Numbered from the stretch's first letter, positions 26,472 through 35,746 are shown. The stretch is DNA of 64,000 bases from Serratia proteamaculans (GCF_013337185.1 NZ_SWDE01000002.1:372001-436000); one strand, 5' to 3'. Notes: generated by a model from the sequence alone, not told the origin. Numbers and translations: made by a program.

Positions 26472-27463
26472 GTAAAGAATTATCCCTGCAGAATGCGCAA
26501 CCCTGGCGCCATCAGCTGTTTGAGTTTCTCTACAAATGGGGGATGTTACTCACGGTTGTTGCGCTGATCGCCCTGTTCGGACTGGCATCGGACAACTTTC
26601 TCGATCCCAACAACATCATCAATATCTTACGCTCGATAGCCATCGTCACGGTAATAGCCATCGGGGTCTCCATCTCACTGTCGGTCGGCGGCTTTGACCT
26701 TTCCGTCGGCTCTACCGCGTCACTGGCCAACGCCCTGGTGGTTTCGCTGTTTGTTTGGTACGGCTTCGGGACGACCGGCGCGATTGTACTGACCTTGCTG
26801 ATTTGCACGCTGGTCGGTCTGTTCAACGCTTTCCTGATCGTGGTGCTGAAAATCCCCGATATGCTGGCGACCCTGGCCAGCCTGTTTGTGATCCAGGGCG
26901 TGGCGATGACCTACAGCTACGGCGGCTCCATCACCCAAAATATGCTGCTGCCGAGCGGCGACATGGCGGAAGGCCTGATCCCGGAGATTTTCTCGTCTCT
27001 GGGTCAGGTACCGGTGATCGTGCTGATTATGCTGGCGGTCACCCTTGTCGTGCAGTTGTTCTTGTCGCTGACCAAACATGGCCGCCGCATGTACGCCATC
27101 GGCGGTAATCCGGAAGCAGCACGTCTGTCGGGGATTCGCACCGTACGTTACAGGGTTGCGGCCTATGTCATTTCAGCCCTGCTGGCCTCGCTTGGCGGCA
27201 TACTGCTGGCGTCACGTATTGGTTCCTCGCAGGTGAACGCCGGTGGCGGTTATCTGATGGATGCGGTCGCCGCCGCCTATATTGGTTTTTCACTGGCCGG
27301 CTCCGGCAAACCCAATGCGCTCGGCACGCTGGTCGGTGCGGTGATCCTCGGCGTACTGCAAAACGGCCTGGTGATGCTTTCCGTCCCCTACTACGCCATG
27401 GACATTATCAAAGGCCTGGTGTTGGCCCTGGCGCTGGCGATCACCTACATCCAGAAACGCTGA
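26468..27463 (+). CDS. Sugar-type ABC importer permease (RbsC family)
   Basis: A 331-residue inner membrane permease with about ten hydrophobic segments. The family motifs IGVSISLSVGGFDLSVGS and RRMYAIGGNPEAARLSGI (coupling loop facing the ATPase) are present, with YLMDAVAAAYIGFSLAGSGK near the end. It is translationally coupled to the ATPase gene upstream. The operon ends here; the next gene begins 253 bp on and belongs to iron uptake. The periplasmic binding protein must therefore be encoded elsewhere. Confidence 0.9.
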   Translation: MSKELSLQNAQPWRHQLFEFLYKWGMLLTVVALIALFGLASDNFLDPNNIINILRSIAIVTVIAIGVSISLSVGGFDLSVGSTASLANALVVSLFVWYGFGTTGAIVLTLLICTLVGLFNAFLIVVLKIPDMLATLASLFVIQGVAMTYSYGGSITQNMLLPSGDMAEGLIPEIFSSLGQVPVIVLIMLAVTLVVQLFLSLTKHGRRMYAIGGNPEAARLSGIRTVRYRVAAYVISALLASLGGILLASRIGSSQVNAGGGYLMDAVAAAYIGFSLAGSGKPNALGTLVGAVILGVLQNGLVMLSVPYYAMDIIKGLVLALALAITYIQKR

Positions 27464-27541
27464 CTCCCCCGGCGCGCGCCCTGCTGCGCCGGTTTCCCCT
27501 TTAATTCATGCGGTTATCCTTCCCTTCTTTTCTTAAGCATA

Positions 27542-27564
27542 CAAATGATACGAATTATCATTTG
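27542..27564. promoter_or_regulatory. Fur box upstream of TonB-dependent receptor
   Basis: A perfect 9-bp inverted repeat CAAATGATA-CGAAT-TATCATTTG matches the Fur consensus pattern of GATAAT-like hexamers. It lies about 150 bp before the receptor start at 27717. This fits iron-repressed transcription. Confidence 0.8.
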
Positions 27565-27613
27565 CGTTTACATTTTTTTTGAAATCCTTACAATGGCCTG
27601 ACGAAATACTGCC

Positions 27614-27649
27614 GAAACGACGAACCTCGCAACGACGAGGCTCCGTTTC
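27614..27649 (+). other. Hairpin in the leader of the TonB receptor mRNA
   Basis: GAAACG / CGTTTC and CCTCG / CGAGG form a stacked stem with an internal loop and the apical loop CAACGA. It lies between the Fur box and the start codon, so it is probably in the 5' untranslated region. It has no T-run and does not look like a terminator. Confidence 0.5.
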
Positions 27650-27716
27650 TACTTATTATTCAAAACGTTAAAACGACATTTTGTCGATTTACATCAGACC
27701 AGGAAAGGTTTGCCTC

Positions 27717-29711
27717 ATGGAAAAGCCACGTTATAACCAGCTCACCGCACTGATTATTGCTTCACTCGGCAGCGCCAGTGCGTTCGCCGCACCACAGAAT
27801 GACGCACAGGACACCATGGTGGTTACCGCCTCGGGTTTCCAGCAAAAAATCCAGGACTCCGCCGCCTCTATCTCGGTGATCCCACGTCAGCAAATTGAAG
27901 ACAAAGCCTACCGCGATATCACCGATGCATTGAAAGACGTGCCGGGCGTGGTGGTCACCGGCGGGGCCAGCAGCAGCGATATCAGCATCCGCGGCATGTC
28001 CTCCAAATACACCCTGATTCTGGTCGATGGCAAACGCGTGGACACCCGTGGCACCCGCCCGAACAGCGATAATTCAGGCATCGAACAGGGCTGGCTGCCA
28101 CCGCTGGAAGCCATTGAGCGCATTGAAGTGGTGCGTGGGCCAATGTCTTCTCTGTATGGTTCTGACGCCATGGGCGGCGTGATCAACGTGATCACCCGCA
28201 AGACTTCCAGGACGGAATGGAAAGGCTCACTGCACGGTGACGCCACCTTCCAGGAGCGCAGCGCTTCCGGCGATATCTTCCAGACCAATGCCTACGCCTC
28301 CGGCCCACTGATTGACGGCCTGCTGGGCCTGCGGGTCAACGGCCTGCTGTCGCGCCGTGCCGAAGACAAAATCCTCAACGGCTATAACGAACAGCGCATG
28401 CGCAGCGGCACCGCGGTGTTTAGCCTGACACCGGATGATAAAAACGAATTCGACTTTGAAGTGGGTCGCTCATTGCAGGATCGTAACAGCACTCCGGGCG
28501 AGTCCATGGCGCTTGAGAACTGCCGCAATAACAAATGTACGCCAAACACCGCCAGTGACAGCCTCTACACTCGCACCAACTATGCCCTGACGCACAACGG
28601 TTACTACGACTTCGGCCATACCAACAGCTACATTCAGCGCGAAGAGACCAATAACCCGGGCCGCAACATGAAGATGTATAACACCATCTTCAATACCCAG
28701 AACCAGTTCGAGTTAGGCGCCCACATGCTAAACATCGGCGGCCAGTATCGTTATGAAAAACTGAGCGACCAGGGTAATCAGTTAGCGGCGGCTGACGGTT
28801 TGAACCAATTGACCCGCTGGAGTTGGGCGCTGTTTGCCGAAGACGAATGGGCGATGACCAATGATTTCAGCCTGACCAGCGGCATTCGTATGGATCAGGA
28901 CCAAAACTACGGCAACCACTGGACACCACGCATGTACGGCGTCTGGCACCTGACCGAACAATTTACGCTGAAAGGCGGCGTTTCCGCCGGCTACCGTTCG
29001 CCGGACCTGCGCCAGTCCTCTGCCAACTGGGGACAAATTACCGGTGGCGGGCGTACTTCCATCATTATCGGTAACCCGGATCTGCAGCCAGAGAAAAGCC
29101 TGAGCGAAGAGATCGGCGTGATGTGGGATAACCAGCAAGGCCTGAATGCCGGCGTCACCCTGTTCAACACCGATTTCAAAGACAAGATCACCGAAGTCCG
29201 CCGCTGTGACAGCGGTGATGGCGACGCACAATGCATGATCGGCGACACCCCTTATTACTTTATCAGTGACCGCACTAACGTTGATAAAGCCAATATGCGC
29301 GGCGTAGAGGCCACCTTTGGCTGGGAAATCACCAAGGACTGGGAGTGGACCACCAACTACACCTATACCTCGTCCGAACAGAAAAGCGGGGATTTCCAGG
29401 GCAAACCGTTGAATCAGATGCCAAAACATATGGTTAACAGCGTGCTGGATTGGCAGGCCACTCACGACGTCAGCCTGTGGTCACGCGTGAACTTCCGCAG
29501 CAAGACTTCAGATTATTTAAGCCGGACGTCAATGGCTAAGAGCACGCCTTCTTACACCTTTGTCGATGCCGGTGTGAGCTATAAGGCCAATAAAAACCTG
29601 CAGGTTACCGGTGGGGTTTACAACATCCTCGACAAAACCGTGGATTACGACCACTACAACACCACGCTCGACGGCCGCCGTTACACCGTCGGCATGACCT
29701 ATAACTTCTGA
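27717..29711 (+). CDS. TonB-dependent siderophore receptor (FepA/CirA/IroN-like)
   Basis: This outer-membrane receptor has 664 residues. It has a Sec signal peptide (LTALIIASLGSASAFAA), a TonB box (DTMVVTAS, about 32-39), and a plug domain (VIPRQQIEDKAYRDITDALK; VRGPMSSLYGSDAMGGVINV). The 22-strand barrel ends in the terminal phenylalanine motif RRYTVGMTYNF. The plug and two short extracellular Cys pairs (ENCRNNKC, RRCDSGDGDAQC) resemble catecholate siderophore receptors. The ATG at 27717 has AGGAAAGG upstream and gives a clean signal peptide. A Fur box precedes it. The adjacent convergent FecCDE-type genes may move the same siderophore across the inner membrane. Confidence 0.92.
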   Translation: MEKPRYNQLTALIIASLGSASAFAAPQNDAQDTMVVTASGFQQKIQDSAASISVIPRQQIEDKAYRDITDALKDVPGVVVTGGASSSDISIRGMSSKYTLILVDGKRVDTRGTRPNSDNSGIEQGWLPPLEAIERIEVVRGPMSSLYGSDAMGGVINVITRKTSRTEWKGSLHGDATFQERSASGDIFQTNAYASGPLIDGLLGLRVNGLLSRRAEDKILNGYNEQRMRSGTAVFSLTPDDKNEFDFEVGRSLQDRNSTPGESMALENCRNNKCTPNTASDSLYTRTNYALTHNGYYDFGHTNSYIQREETNNPGRNMKMYNTIFNTQNQFELGAHMLNIGGQYRYEKLSDQGNQLAAADGLNQLTRWSWALFAEDEWAMTNDFSLTSGIRMDQDQNYGNHWTPRMYGVWHLTEQFTLKGGVSAGYRSPDLRQSSANWGQITGGGRTSIIIGNPDLQPEKSLSEEIGVMWDNQQGLNAGVTLFNTDFKDKITEVRRCDSGDGDAQCMIGDTPYYFISDRTNVDKANMRGVEATFGWEITKDWEWTTNYTYTSSEQKSGDFQGKPLNQMPKHMVNSVLDWQATHDVSLWSRVNFRSKTSDYLSRTSMAKSTPSYTFVDAGVSYKANKNLQVTGGVYNILDKTVDYDHYNTTLDGRRYTVGMTYNF

Positions 29712-29761
29712 TGCGATAAAAAAGGCCCCGCCGGGGTGAGGGGCTTTCGCGTTGGTGTCTA

Positions 29762-29800
29762 TCCCCTCACCCTAACCCTCTCCCAAAGGAGAGGGAACCA
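29762..29800. repeat. CCCTCACCCTAACCCTCTCCC-type dispersed repeat
   Basis: The intergenic stretch between the convergent TonB receptor and ABC ATPase genes holds CCCTCACCCTAACCCTCTCC followed by AAAGGAGAGGG, which folds back on the last C-rich part. I recall this motif as a common dispersed intergenic repeat in several gammaproteobacteria. Copy number cannot be judged from this window. Confidence 0.45.
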
Positions 29801-29801
29801 T

Positions 29802-30590
29802 TCAAACTACCGGCTGGTTCACCAAGCCGTCGATCAATACCTGTGGTGTCCCTTGCGAACAACGCTCAATGCGCCCGCGAACACCATACACCCGCGCCAG
29901 ACTCTGCGGCGTGATCACCTCTTCCGGCGCACCGTCGGCAATCAATTCACCGTCCTGCAACATCAACACATGATCGCCATGGCGCAGGGCTATATTGATG
30001 TCATGCACCACCACCACAGTGATGATATTGCGTTTACGCGTCTCTTTGCGCACCAAATCCATCACGTGGAACTGGTAGTTGAGATCGAGCGCGCTCAGAG
30101 GTTCATCCAGCAACAACAGCGAAGGCTGACGGATCAACGATTGCGCCAGGCCAACCAGCTGTTTCTGGCCGCCGGAAAGTTGGTCGAGGTAGCTGAGCGC
30201 CAAATGTGCGATACCAAGCTGCTCCAGCAATGCCATCACCTCCGACTCGCTACCGGCGTTGCTGCGCCCTCCCGAGGCGCGTTGCGCCACGATGATCGAC
30301 TCCAGCACGTGCAAATGTACTCCGGCTGGCAACGATTGCGGCAAATACACCACTTTCTCGGCCCGGCGGGCAAAAGGCATCTGCATCAGATCGATATCAT
30401 CGAGCCACAGTTGCCCCTGTGCCGGGTTCAGCCCGGCCAGCGAGCGCAGCAGCGTTGACTTGCCGCTGCCGTTCGGCCCCAGCAGCACGGTGATTTCGCC
30501 ACGTGACAACATTGGCACCGCCAAGTCGCTTATCACCTGACGCTTCGGATAACCGGCCGAGAAATGCTCGATTCGTAATCCCTGACTCAT
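29802..30590 (-). CDS. Iron-siderophore ABC transporter ATP-binding protein (FecE family)
   Basis: A 262-residue ATPase with Walker A LLGPNGSGKST, Q-loop YLPQSLPAG, signature LSGGQKQLVGLAQ and Walker B LLLLDEPLSALDLNYQ. The sequence places it with FecE/FepC/FhuC ATPases of iron-siderophore, heme or cobalamin importers. It overlaps the permease gene by 4 bp. No binding-protein gene is adjacent, although such systems normally need one. Probable partner of the TonB receptor encoded just to the left. Confidence 0.9.
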   Translation of the reverse strand: MSQGLRIEHFSAGYPKRQVISDLAVPMLSRGEITVLLGPNGSGKSTLLRSLAGLNPAQGQLWLDDIDLMQMPFARRAEKVVYLPQSLPAGVHLHVLESIIVAQRASGGRSNAGSESEVMALLEQLGIAHLALSYLDQLSGGQKQLVGLAQSLIRQPSLLLLDEPLSALDLNYQFHVMDLVRKETRKRNIITVVVVHDINIALRHGDHVLMLQDGELIADGAPEEVITPQSLARVYGVRGRIERCSQGTPQVLIDGLVNQPVV

Positions 30591-31669
30591 ACATTCCCCC
30601 GATGACGCAGAATAATACTCAGGAAAAACGGCACGCCCACCAGCGAGGTGACGATGCCGACCGGAATGATGATCCCCGGGATCAGGTTTTTCGAGGCAAC
30701 CGAGGCCATCGACAGCACCAGTGCGCCAATCAACGCACTGGCCGGCAGATAGAAACGATGATCTTCACCGAAAATCATGCGGGCAATATGTGGCGCTACC
30801 AGGCCAATAAAACCAATAGGGCCAACAAATGCCACCGCCAATGCGGAAAGAATACTGATACGCAGCAAGGTGGTCAGGCGCAGGCGGCGCACGTCGATGC
30901 CGAAGCTCACCGCCCGATCTTCACCCAGACGCAGCGCGGTCAACTTCCACGAGCTCATCATCGACAACGGCAGCAGCACGGCAAACACGCCGAGCAGGAT
31001 ACCCAGTTTGTCCCAGGAGGCGCGGGCCAGGCTACCCATGGTCCAGAACACCAGCCCCTGCAGCGTGTCTTCGCTGGCAATAAACTGCATCATGGAAACC
31101 AGCGCGTTAAAGGTGAACACCAGCGCAATCCCGAACAGCACCACCCCAGAGGTGGCAACCCTGGTCCAGCGTGTAATGCCGTCCAGCATCAGCGCGGCAA
31201 ACAAGGCGAAAATAAATGCATTGGCGGAAATAAACCACTGGTCAGGAATGCCCGGTACGCCAATCCCCAGCACAATGGCCAGTGCCGCGCCGAAAGCGGC
31301 GGCAGAAGAAACGCCGAGGGTAAAGGGACTGGCAAGCGGGTTATTCAGGATGGTCTGCATTTCTGCCCCGGCCAGTCCAAGCGCAAAACCCACCACCACG
31401 GCCATCAAGGCGTAAGGCAGACGGATATCCCAGACAATCACTCGCGTACCGGCATCTGCCACCGCAGGGTCAATCAAGGTTTGCCACAGGGTGGACAGCG
31501 AAAGTCCGGATGGCCCCAGGGTAAAATCCAGCAGCAGCGAACCCAAAATCGCCAATGCCAACACCCCCATCATCAATAAACGGTGGCGGAGAATATGGTG
31601 ATAACGCCCCATAACGTTGACGTCGGGTTGCCCCTTGGCGTCAGACAGAGGATCGGTGGATACGCTCAT
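30587..31669 (-). CDS. Iron-siderophore ABC transporter permease (FecCD family)
   Basis: A 360-residue permease with about nine to ten membrane segments and FecCD signatures: LPYALMAVVVGFALGLAGAE, MQTILNNPLASPFTLGVSS, VAFVGPIGFIGLVAPHIAR. FecCD systems may use two different permeases or a homodimer. Only one is encoded here, so a homodimer is expected. It begins the two-gene operon, with a Fur-like site about 90 bp upstream. Substrate inferred only from context: an Fe-siderophore delivered by the neighbouring TonB receptor. Confidence 0.9.
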   Translation of the reverse strand: MSVSTDPLSDAKGQPDVNVMGRYHHILRHRLLMMGVLALAILGSLLLDFTLGPSGLSLSTLWQTLIDPAVADAGTRVIVWDIRLPYALMAVVVGFALGLAGAEMQTILNNPLASPFTLGVSSAAAFGAALAIVLGIGVPGIPDQWFISANAFIFALFAALMLDGITRWTRVATSGVVLFGIALVFTFNALVSMMQFIASEDTLQGLVFWTMGSLARASWDKLGILLGVFAVLLPLSMMSSWKLTALRLGEDRAVSFGIDVRRLRLTTLLRISILSALAVAFVGPIGFIGLVAPHIARMIFGEDHRFYLPASALIGALVLSMASVASKNLIPGIIIPVGIVTSLVGVPFFLSIILRHRGNV

Positions 31670-32027
31670 TATTTCGGATACCTGTTACGACGATGACCAT
31701 AGCGGTGTGCCAGACGGCCGCCTGAAGCTGATTAAGCAGCCGATAACAATAAAGCAAACGATAATACTTATCAATCATACCAATAGCTATTACCTGCCAT
31801 GTTAATATGTAACGCTTTATTTTATAAGGCTATTAACCACACAGGTCCGACAAGCTTCCGATGGTGTACAGGGTTAATAATTCCGAAAGTTTGGCCGCCC
31901 CGCGCCCGACTATGACAAATTGCAACAAAACCACATAGAATCCAAAGCCAGACCGGCAAAAGGCGTGCCAAGCACCCCGAGCCAGATATTCAGGGCCCGT
32001 TAGCGGGCCTTTACTAAAGAGGCCGCA
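31670..32027. other. Divergent intergenic region with Fur-like site and hairpin
   Basis: These 358 bp lie between the FecCD-type permease and the GGDEF-like gene. They hold the Fur-like site at 31760-31778 and a GC hairpin (GGCCCG-TTAG-CGGGCC, 31994-32009) followed by TTTACT, 19 bp before the GGDEF start. That hairpin may be a weak terminator or a leader structure of the GGDEF mRNA. No other gene is visible. Confidence 0.5.
31760..31778. promoter_or_regulatory. Fur-box-like site upstream of FecCD-type permease
   Basis: GATAATACTTATCAATCAT matches the 19-bp Fur consensus at 12 positions by eye, including a perfect first hexamer. It lies about 90 bp before the permease start. Supports iron control of the importer, less certain than the site before the receptor. 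Confidence 0.5.
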
Positions 32028-33125
32028 ATGCGAAGTCGCTCCCCAATGTTAACGCCTAAAAAACCTGCGCTACTGCATTGGCTGGTACAAAGTCCACAGC
32101 AAGCTGATGACGCCCAGTTTCAACGCCAAATGCGGCTTACTCTGGTGCCGTCCCCCGCCACTCCCTGGCTGAATGCCGCCGGGGTGGCGCTGCTGCTGCT
32201 GGCGTATGGCTGGCTGAGCAACATGGCGATCGCTGCCGCACTACTGGCGTTGCTGGCATTACTGACTGCCGGGCGCGGGTGGCTGGCGCGCGCCACTCGC
32301 CCTCACAAGCCAACAGCCATGCTGGTGACGGTACTGCTGTGGTGTTCACTGGTGGGCGCAACTGCTCTGCTGGCGATGCTTTCAGGCCGTATGCTACTGA
32401 TCCTGTCCGCCGGCCTGTTGATTGCCGCGCTGGCTTTCTGGCTGATGCAGCGGCATGCTGCCGCTCCGCGCTTTGCCCTGCTGGAAGTAATGCTGCTGAC
32501 GCTGCCCTACCTGCTGGCCGCGCCGTTGTCACGCGTGCAAAATCTGTTTTTACTGGCAGACATCATCCCGCTGTGGCTGCTGCTGGCTTATGGACTGATC
32601 GCGTTTTACCATCAACAGGTGGCGCAACAGGTCACTTTAACCGCAGAAAAACAACAAGCGGCTCATCAAGACCATTTAACCGGCTTTCTTAACCGCGCGG
32701 GCGGGGAAGCAGTTATGCAGGATATTTGCCGCCCTTCCCCGACGCAGCATCCCCTGTCACACCTGTTTATTATTGAATTTACGCCACTGGCGGCGCTGTA
32801 CCAGAGCCACGGGGTGCTGATCGGCGATGACGTGTTACGTACCATCGGCGAACGCCTGAAAATGCTGGTGCGCCCGAGCGATTTTGTCTGCCGCTATACT
32901 GGTGGTCAGTTTCTGATCCTGGTGCACGGCCTGCCTTACGGTTCCGAAGGCGAATTTTTGGCGCGTATCGTCCCACCGTTGGAGGTGCCTTACGACTTTG
33001 GCGCATTCGGTGAAGTGACATTGCGGCTCAATAGCGGAGTACTGGCGTTAACTCAGGATTATAAAACGGTTGAAAGCCTGATGACGGCGGCGCAGCAAGC
33101 GCTGGGGATAAAAGGGAAGGACTAA
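32028..33125 (+). CDS. Membrane protein with degenerate GGDEF domain
   Basis: A 365-residue protein. The N-terminal half has about six membrane segments (50-190). A GGDEF-like domain follows, entered by the conserved DHLTGFLNRAG (residues 215-225). The catalytic GGDEF motif is replaced by TGGQF (291-295, in CRYTGGQFLIL), and the metal-binding DxDxFK motif is replaced by EFTPLAAL (250-257). It should therefore not make c-di-GMP, but could still bind nucleotide or act as a scaffold. AGAGG precedes the ATG; a second ATG at 32046 is possible. It is convergent with lysP. Confidence 0.85.
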   Translation: MRSRSPMLTPKKPALLHWLVQSPQQADDAQFQRQMRLTLVPSPATPWLNAAGVALLLLAYGWLSNMAIAAALLALLALLTAGRGWLARATRPHKPTAMLVTVLLWCSLVGATALLAMLSGRMLLILSAGLLIAALAFWLMQRHAAAPRFALLEVMLLTLPYLLAAPLSRVQNLFLLADIIPLWLLLAYGLIAFYHQQVAQQVTLTAEKQQAAHQDHLTGFLNRAGGEAVMQDICRPSPTQHPLSHLFIIEFTPLAALYQSHGVLIGDDVLRTIGERLKMLVRPSDFVCRYTGGQFLILVHGLPYGSEGEFLARIVPPLEVPYDFGAFGEVTLRLNSGVLALTQDYKTVESLMTAAQQALGIKGKD

Positions 33126-33132
33126 TACGACG

Positions 33133-33170
33133 TTTCAAGCTGCAGCCAAAGGGTCAGCTGCAGCTTGAAA
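33133..33170. terminator. Bidirectional hairpin between GGDEF-like gene and lysP
   Basis: A 13-bp perfect stem TTTCAAGCTGCAG / CTGCAGCTTGAAA with a 12-nt loop sits between the two convergent stops. A short T-run follows (AAATTTAAC side), so termination in both directions is likely. Confidence 0.75.
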
Positions 33171-33191
33171 TTTAACGGCTATAGACAGGGA

Positions 33192-34673
33192 TTACTTCAC
33201 GTCCATTTTCGGGAATTCCATTTCGCTGTACTTCACGACACGGGTGCCGCGCGTCAGCTTGTAGCCGAACCAGATAATCAGGAACAGCGGAAGACCGATA
33301 TAAGTAGCGGTCACGCCGTACCAGTCGATGCGGTCTTGCAGGAACGCCTGATAGTTCTGCCCCAGCGTAATAATCAGACACAGGACAAAGGCAAAGATCG
33401 GGCCCAGCGGGAAGAAACCGGAACGGTAAGGTAAATCGTTCAGATCGCGCCCCTGGATCATATAACCGCGACGGAAACGGTAATGACTGATGGCAATCCC
33501 CAACCAGGCGATAAAGCCGGTCATCCCCGAGGTGTTCAGCAGCCACAGATAAACCGACTGGTTGCCGAACATCGAGCTCAGGAAGCACAGACCCGCCACC
33601 ACGGTAGTGGCGTACAGCGCGTTGCGTGGCACCCCACCCTTCGACAGTTTGGCGAAGATACGCGGCGCTTTACCTTCCGATGCCAGAGTAAACAGCATAC
33701 GGGTAGACGCGTACATCCCTGAGTTACCGGCGGACAGCACCGCTGTCAGGATCACCGCATTCATCACCGCCGCCGCCGACAGCAGACCGGCGTGCTGGAA
33801 GACCAGCGTGAACGGGCTGACGCTGATGTCTTTCACATCGTTACGCAGCAGGCTCGGATCGGTATACGGAATGATCAGGCTTATAATCAGGATGGCAAAG
33901 ATATAGAACAGCAGGATACGCCAGAACACCTGACGCACCGCGCGTGGGATGTTTTTACCCGGGTTTTCCGACTCACCGGCCGCGATGCCGATAAGCTCGG
34001 TACCCTGGAACGAGAAGCCGACTATCATCGCCACGCCTATCATCGCCGAGAACCCTCCGGCAAACGGCGCGTCGCCTATGGTCCAGTTCTGCCAGCCTGC
34101 GTGCTCCCCTCCTTTGAGGATGCCGAAGATCATCAGCACACCGATACCGATAAAGATAATGACGGTGGTCACTTTGATCAGCGAGAACCAGTATTCCGCT
34201 TCACCGAAGCCTTTAACCGAAATGTAGTTCAACAGGAACATCAGGCAGAGGAACAGTGCGCTCCAGATCCAGCCTGGCGTATCCGGGAACCAATAGGTCA
34301 TCACCAACTGCGAAGCCACCAGGTCAACGGCGATGGTCACCGCCCAGTTGTACCAGTAGTTCCAGCCCAGCGCGAAGCCGAAGCCTTCTTCTACGTATTT
34401 GGCACCGTAAGTGGAGAAAGAGCCGGACACCGGCATAAAGGCTGCCAATTCGCCCAGGCTGGTCATCAGGAAGTAAACCATCAGTCCGATCAGCGCGTAA
34501 GACAGCAGTGCCCCGCCTGGACCGGCCTGAGAAACCGTAGCGCCAGAGGCGACAAACAGACCGGTGCCGATAGAGCCACCAATAGCAATCATGGTTAAGT
34601 GCCGAGCTTTCAGCTCGCGGCGCAATCCGGGTGCTGCTTGCCCCGATGTTGTTTTTATATCCTGCTGAGCCAT
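33192..34673 (-). CDS. lysP: Lysine-specific permease LysP
   Basis: A 493-residue APC-family lysine/proton symporter with about 12 membrane segments. It is nearly identical in motif content to E. coli LysP: PGLRRELKARHLTMIAIGGS, GFALGWNYWYNWAVTIAVDL, RAVRQVFWRILLFYIFAILI and RKLT-like C-terminal SEMEFPKMD. In E. coli LysP also restrains the CadC sensor at low lysine. AGGGT lies before the ATG. yeiE lies just upstream, as in E. coli. Confidence 0.96.
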   Translation of the reverse strand: MAQQDIKTTSGQAAPGLRRELKARHLTMIAIGGSIGTGLFVASGATVSQAGPGGALLSYALIGLMVYFLMTSLGELAAFMPVSGSFSTYGAKYVEEGFGFALGWNYWYNWAVTIAVDLVASQLVMTYWFPDTPGWIWSALFLCLMFLLNYISVKGFGEAEYWFSLIKVTTVIIFIGIGVLMIFGILKGGEHAGWQNWTIGDAPFAGGFSAMIGVAMIVGFSFQGTELIGIAAGESENPGKNIPRAVRQVFWRILLFYIFAILIISLIIPYTDPSLLRNDVKDISVSPFTLVFQHAGLLSAAAVMNAVILTAVLSAGNSGMYASTRMLFTLASEGKAPRIFAKLSKGGVPRNALYATTVVAGLCFLSSMFGNQSVYLWLLNTSGMTGFIAWLGIAISHYRFRRGYMIQGRDLNDLPYRSGFFPLGPIFAFVLCLIITLGQNYQAFLQDRIDWYGVTATYIGLPLFLIIWFGYKLTRGTRVVKYSEMEFPKMDVK

Positions 34674-34870
34674 TCTTACCCTATCTGCTGGTCAAAAAAA
34701 ATGAGGGCGGATTGTAACAAATACCCGCCGGCGAACTAGTAACATTGCACTGATATAAGATAGCTTCATAATTCAGGGCTAATTATTAGCGACAGGCCAG
34801 AATACCTTACTTACTGTCATTAATGTGACAAGGCGCAGCTTTTTATGCTTTGTTTCTTGTTTCGGAGACG

Positions 34871-35746
34871 TTATTGAGGCTGAAACCCGCAGTAACCGAG
34901 AAAACGCTGCAGTGCGTTGGAGATATGTTTTTGCCGGTGATGGATCAGATAAAGGGTACGCATCAACGGTGGCAACGGGATATTCAGCTCTACCAGAACG
35001 CCGCTGGCCAACTGTTCGCCAATCACCCGCCGCGACAGGCAACTGATCCCCATACCGTGGCGAACCGCATGTTTGATCGCTTCCGAATTGCCCAGCTCCA
35101 TCACCAGCTGGAAGTGCGGCAAGTGCGCCAGCAGCAGATGATGTAGCACCTCGCGCGTACCCGAGCCGCCCTCACGCAGGATCCAGGGAGCCGTAGCCAG
35201 CATCTCCAGGGTCAGCGGTTGTCCGGCCAACGGGTTGTCCGGTGCGGAAAATACCACCAACTCATCTTCCAGCCACGGCTGGGTGATCAGTTCCGGCATA
35301 TGGCAGGGGCCTTCAATCAGCCCCAGATCGACCCGGAAGTCCGCCACCGCGCCGATCACGTCCTGGCTGTTGCCGACGTTCAGTTCCAACGGTGAATTGG
35401 GAAAGTCATGCCGATAATGAGCGATCATCTCCGGCAGCATATAGTTACCGATGGTGCTGCTGGCGCCAATGCGCAAGGCACCGCCGTCATGGCGGAACAG
35501 CTGTTCAATCTCCCCCGCCTGCTCCAGCAGCGCCAGCGCCTTCGGGTACAGCAACCTGCCATGTTCATTAATGACCAGACGCTTGCCCACGCGATCGAAC
35601 AACTGCACGCCCAATTGCCCTTCCAGATCGGCCAGCGCTGCGCTGACCGCCGATTGTGATAACGCCAGAACTACCGAAGCCTGGGTGGTCGAACCGCTTT
35701 TAAGCACTTCGGTAAACACTTCCAATTGACGTAAGGTGATATGCAT
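34871..35746 (-). CDS. yeiE: LysR-family regulator YeiE
   Basis: A 291-residue LysR regulator. The N-terminal HTH ([20 protein letters not shown], then [20 protein letters not shown]) is followed by an effector-binding domain ([20 protein letters not shown]). The position between lysP and the divergent yeiH is exactly that of E. coli yeiE. Divergent orientation to yeiH, with 249 bp between starts, makes yeiH the likely target. Confidence 0.93.
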   Translation of the reverse strand: MHITLRQLEVFTEVLKSGSTTQASVVLALSQSAVSAALADLEGQLGVQLFDRVGKRLVINEHGRLLYPKALALLEQAGEIEQLFRHDGGALRIGASSTIGNYMLPEMIAHYRHDFPNSPLELNVGNSQDVIGAVADFRVDLGLIEGPCHMPELITQPWLEDELVVFSAPDNPLAGQPLTLEMLATAPWILREGGSGTREVLHHLLLAHLPHFQLVMELGNSEAIKHAVRHGMGISCLSRRVIGEQLASGVLVELNIPLPPLMRTLYLIHHRQKHISNALQRFLGYCGFQPQ

